Below, piece after piece: positions 23,466 through 23,520 of a stretch of DNA of 23,520 bases. The DNA comes from Treponema sp. (lineage in GTDB: Bacteria > Spirochaetota > Spirochaetia > Treponematales > Treponemataceae), in contig JAEDDW010000026.1 of NCBI GenBank assembly GCA_016293645.1, forward strand, positions 1 through 23,520, read 5' to 3'. Position 1 is the first letter of the stretch. Each line of letters begins with the position of its first letter. The translations under genes were made by a program, and so were the position numbers. The notes below the pieces were generated by a model. The model ran no database searches and was not told the DNA's origin. It worked only from the letters and a program-made list of their open reading frames with translations.

Positions 23466-23520
23466 ATGAAGAAGACTTTGTTTTTAACTGTTGCTGCAAT
23501 GCTTTTGGCAGGTTCTCTTG
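23466..23520 (+). CDS. Start of a secreted protein, probably flagellar filament outer-layer protein FlaA
   Basis: Only the first 18 codons fall in the window: MKKTLFLTVAAMLLAGSL, a signal peptide n- and h-region. The identification as FlaA rests on position. The order amidase, small GerM-like protein, then flaA is the one I recall in Treponema, and the promoter and SD are of the strength expected for an abundant sheath protein. The sequence itself cannot separate FlaA from another exported protein. Confidence 0.5.
   Translation, partial: MKKTLFLTVAAMLLAGSL

Overview
The window looks like chromosome from a Treponema-like spirochaete. The evidence is a spiro-SPASM family gene found in spirochaetes, and the 3' gene order amidase, small GerM-like membrane protein, then a secreted protein start. 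That order is, as I recall it, the one found upstream of the flagellar sheath gene flaA in Treponema. Several large periplasmic TPR/coiled-coil proteins and three TTG starts with good Shine-Dalgarno (SD) sequences add to the picture. No insertion sequence, phage, CRISPR array or tRNA was seen. All annotation comes from reading the sequence; no database was searched.

Layout. (1) 1-166, minus strand: the 5' part of a tmRNA gene (ssrA) running off the left edge, preceded by a terminator hairpin. (2) 184-2822, minus: an RsbU-RsbV-RsbW type partner-switching operon (membrane GAF/PP2C phosphatase, STAS antagonist, anti-sigma kinase) with its own promoter. (3) 2943-5980, minus: a tightly coupled trio of membrane TPR protein with an Mrr-like C-terminus, metallophosphoesterase and ParB/DUF4032-like protein. 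(4) 5981-6147: a divergent promoter region. (5) 6148-11494, plus: two overlapping genes for envelope TPR/coiled-coil proteins. The second is a 1448-residue protein with a histone-like Lys/Ala-rich N-terminus, one membrane span, nine repeats of about 59 residues, a coiled coil and TPRs. (6) 11537-15024, minus: xseA-xseB-mutL, a DNA repair operon whose promoter implies an almost leaderless xseA mRNA. (7) 15081-20180, plus: three overlapping genes for a probable glycan-modification pathway: a spiro-SPASM protein with a degenerate radical-SAM site, a GT-A-like glycosyltransferase, and a triple fusion of SpsF-like cytidylyltransferase, PseG-like domain and methyltransferase. (8) 20273-23340, plus: an ATP-grasp ligase, a secreted N-acetylmuramoyl-L-alanine amidase and a GerM-like membrane protein. 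(9) 23466 to the end: the start of a secreted protein, probably FlaA, behind a strong promoter.

How the parts may work together. Regions 7-9 place nonulosonate-type sugar activation and transfer, an ATP-grasp ligase and a peptidoglycan amidase next to a flagellar gene. My inference is a spirochaete pathway for flagellin or envelope glycosylation. Regions 3 and 5 supply envelope TPR scaffolds, and region 2 is a signalling switch whose target sigma factor is not in the window.
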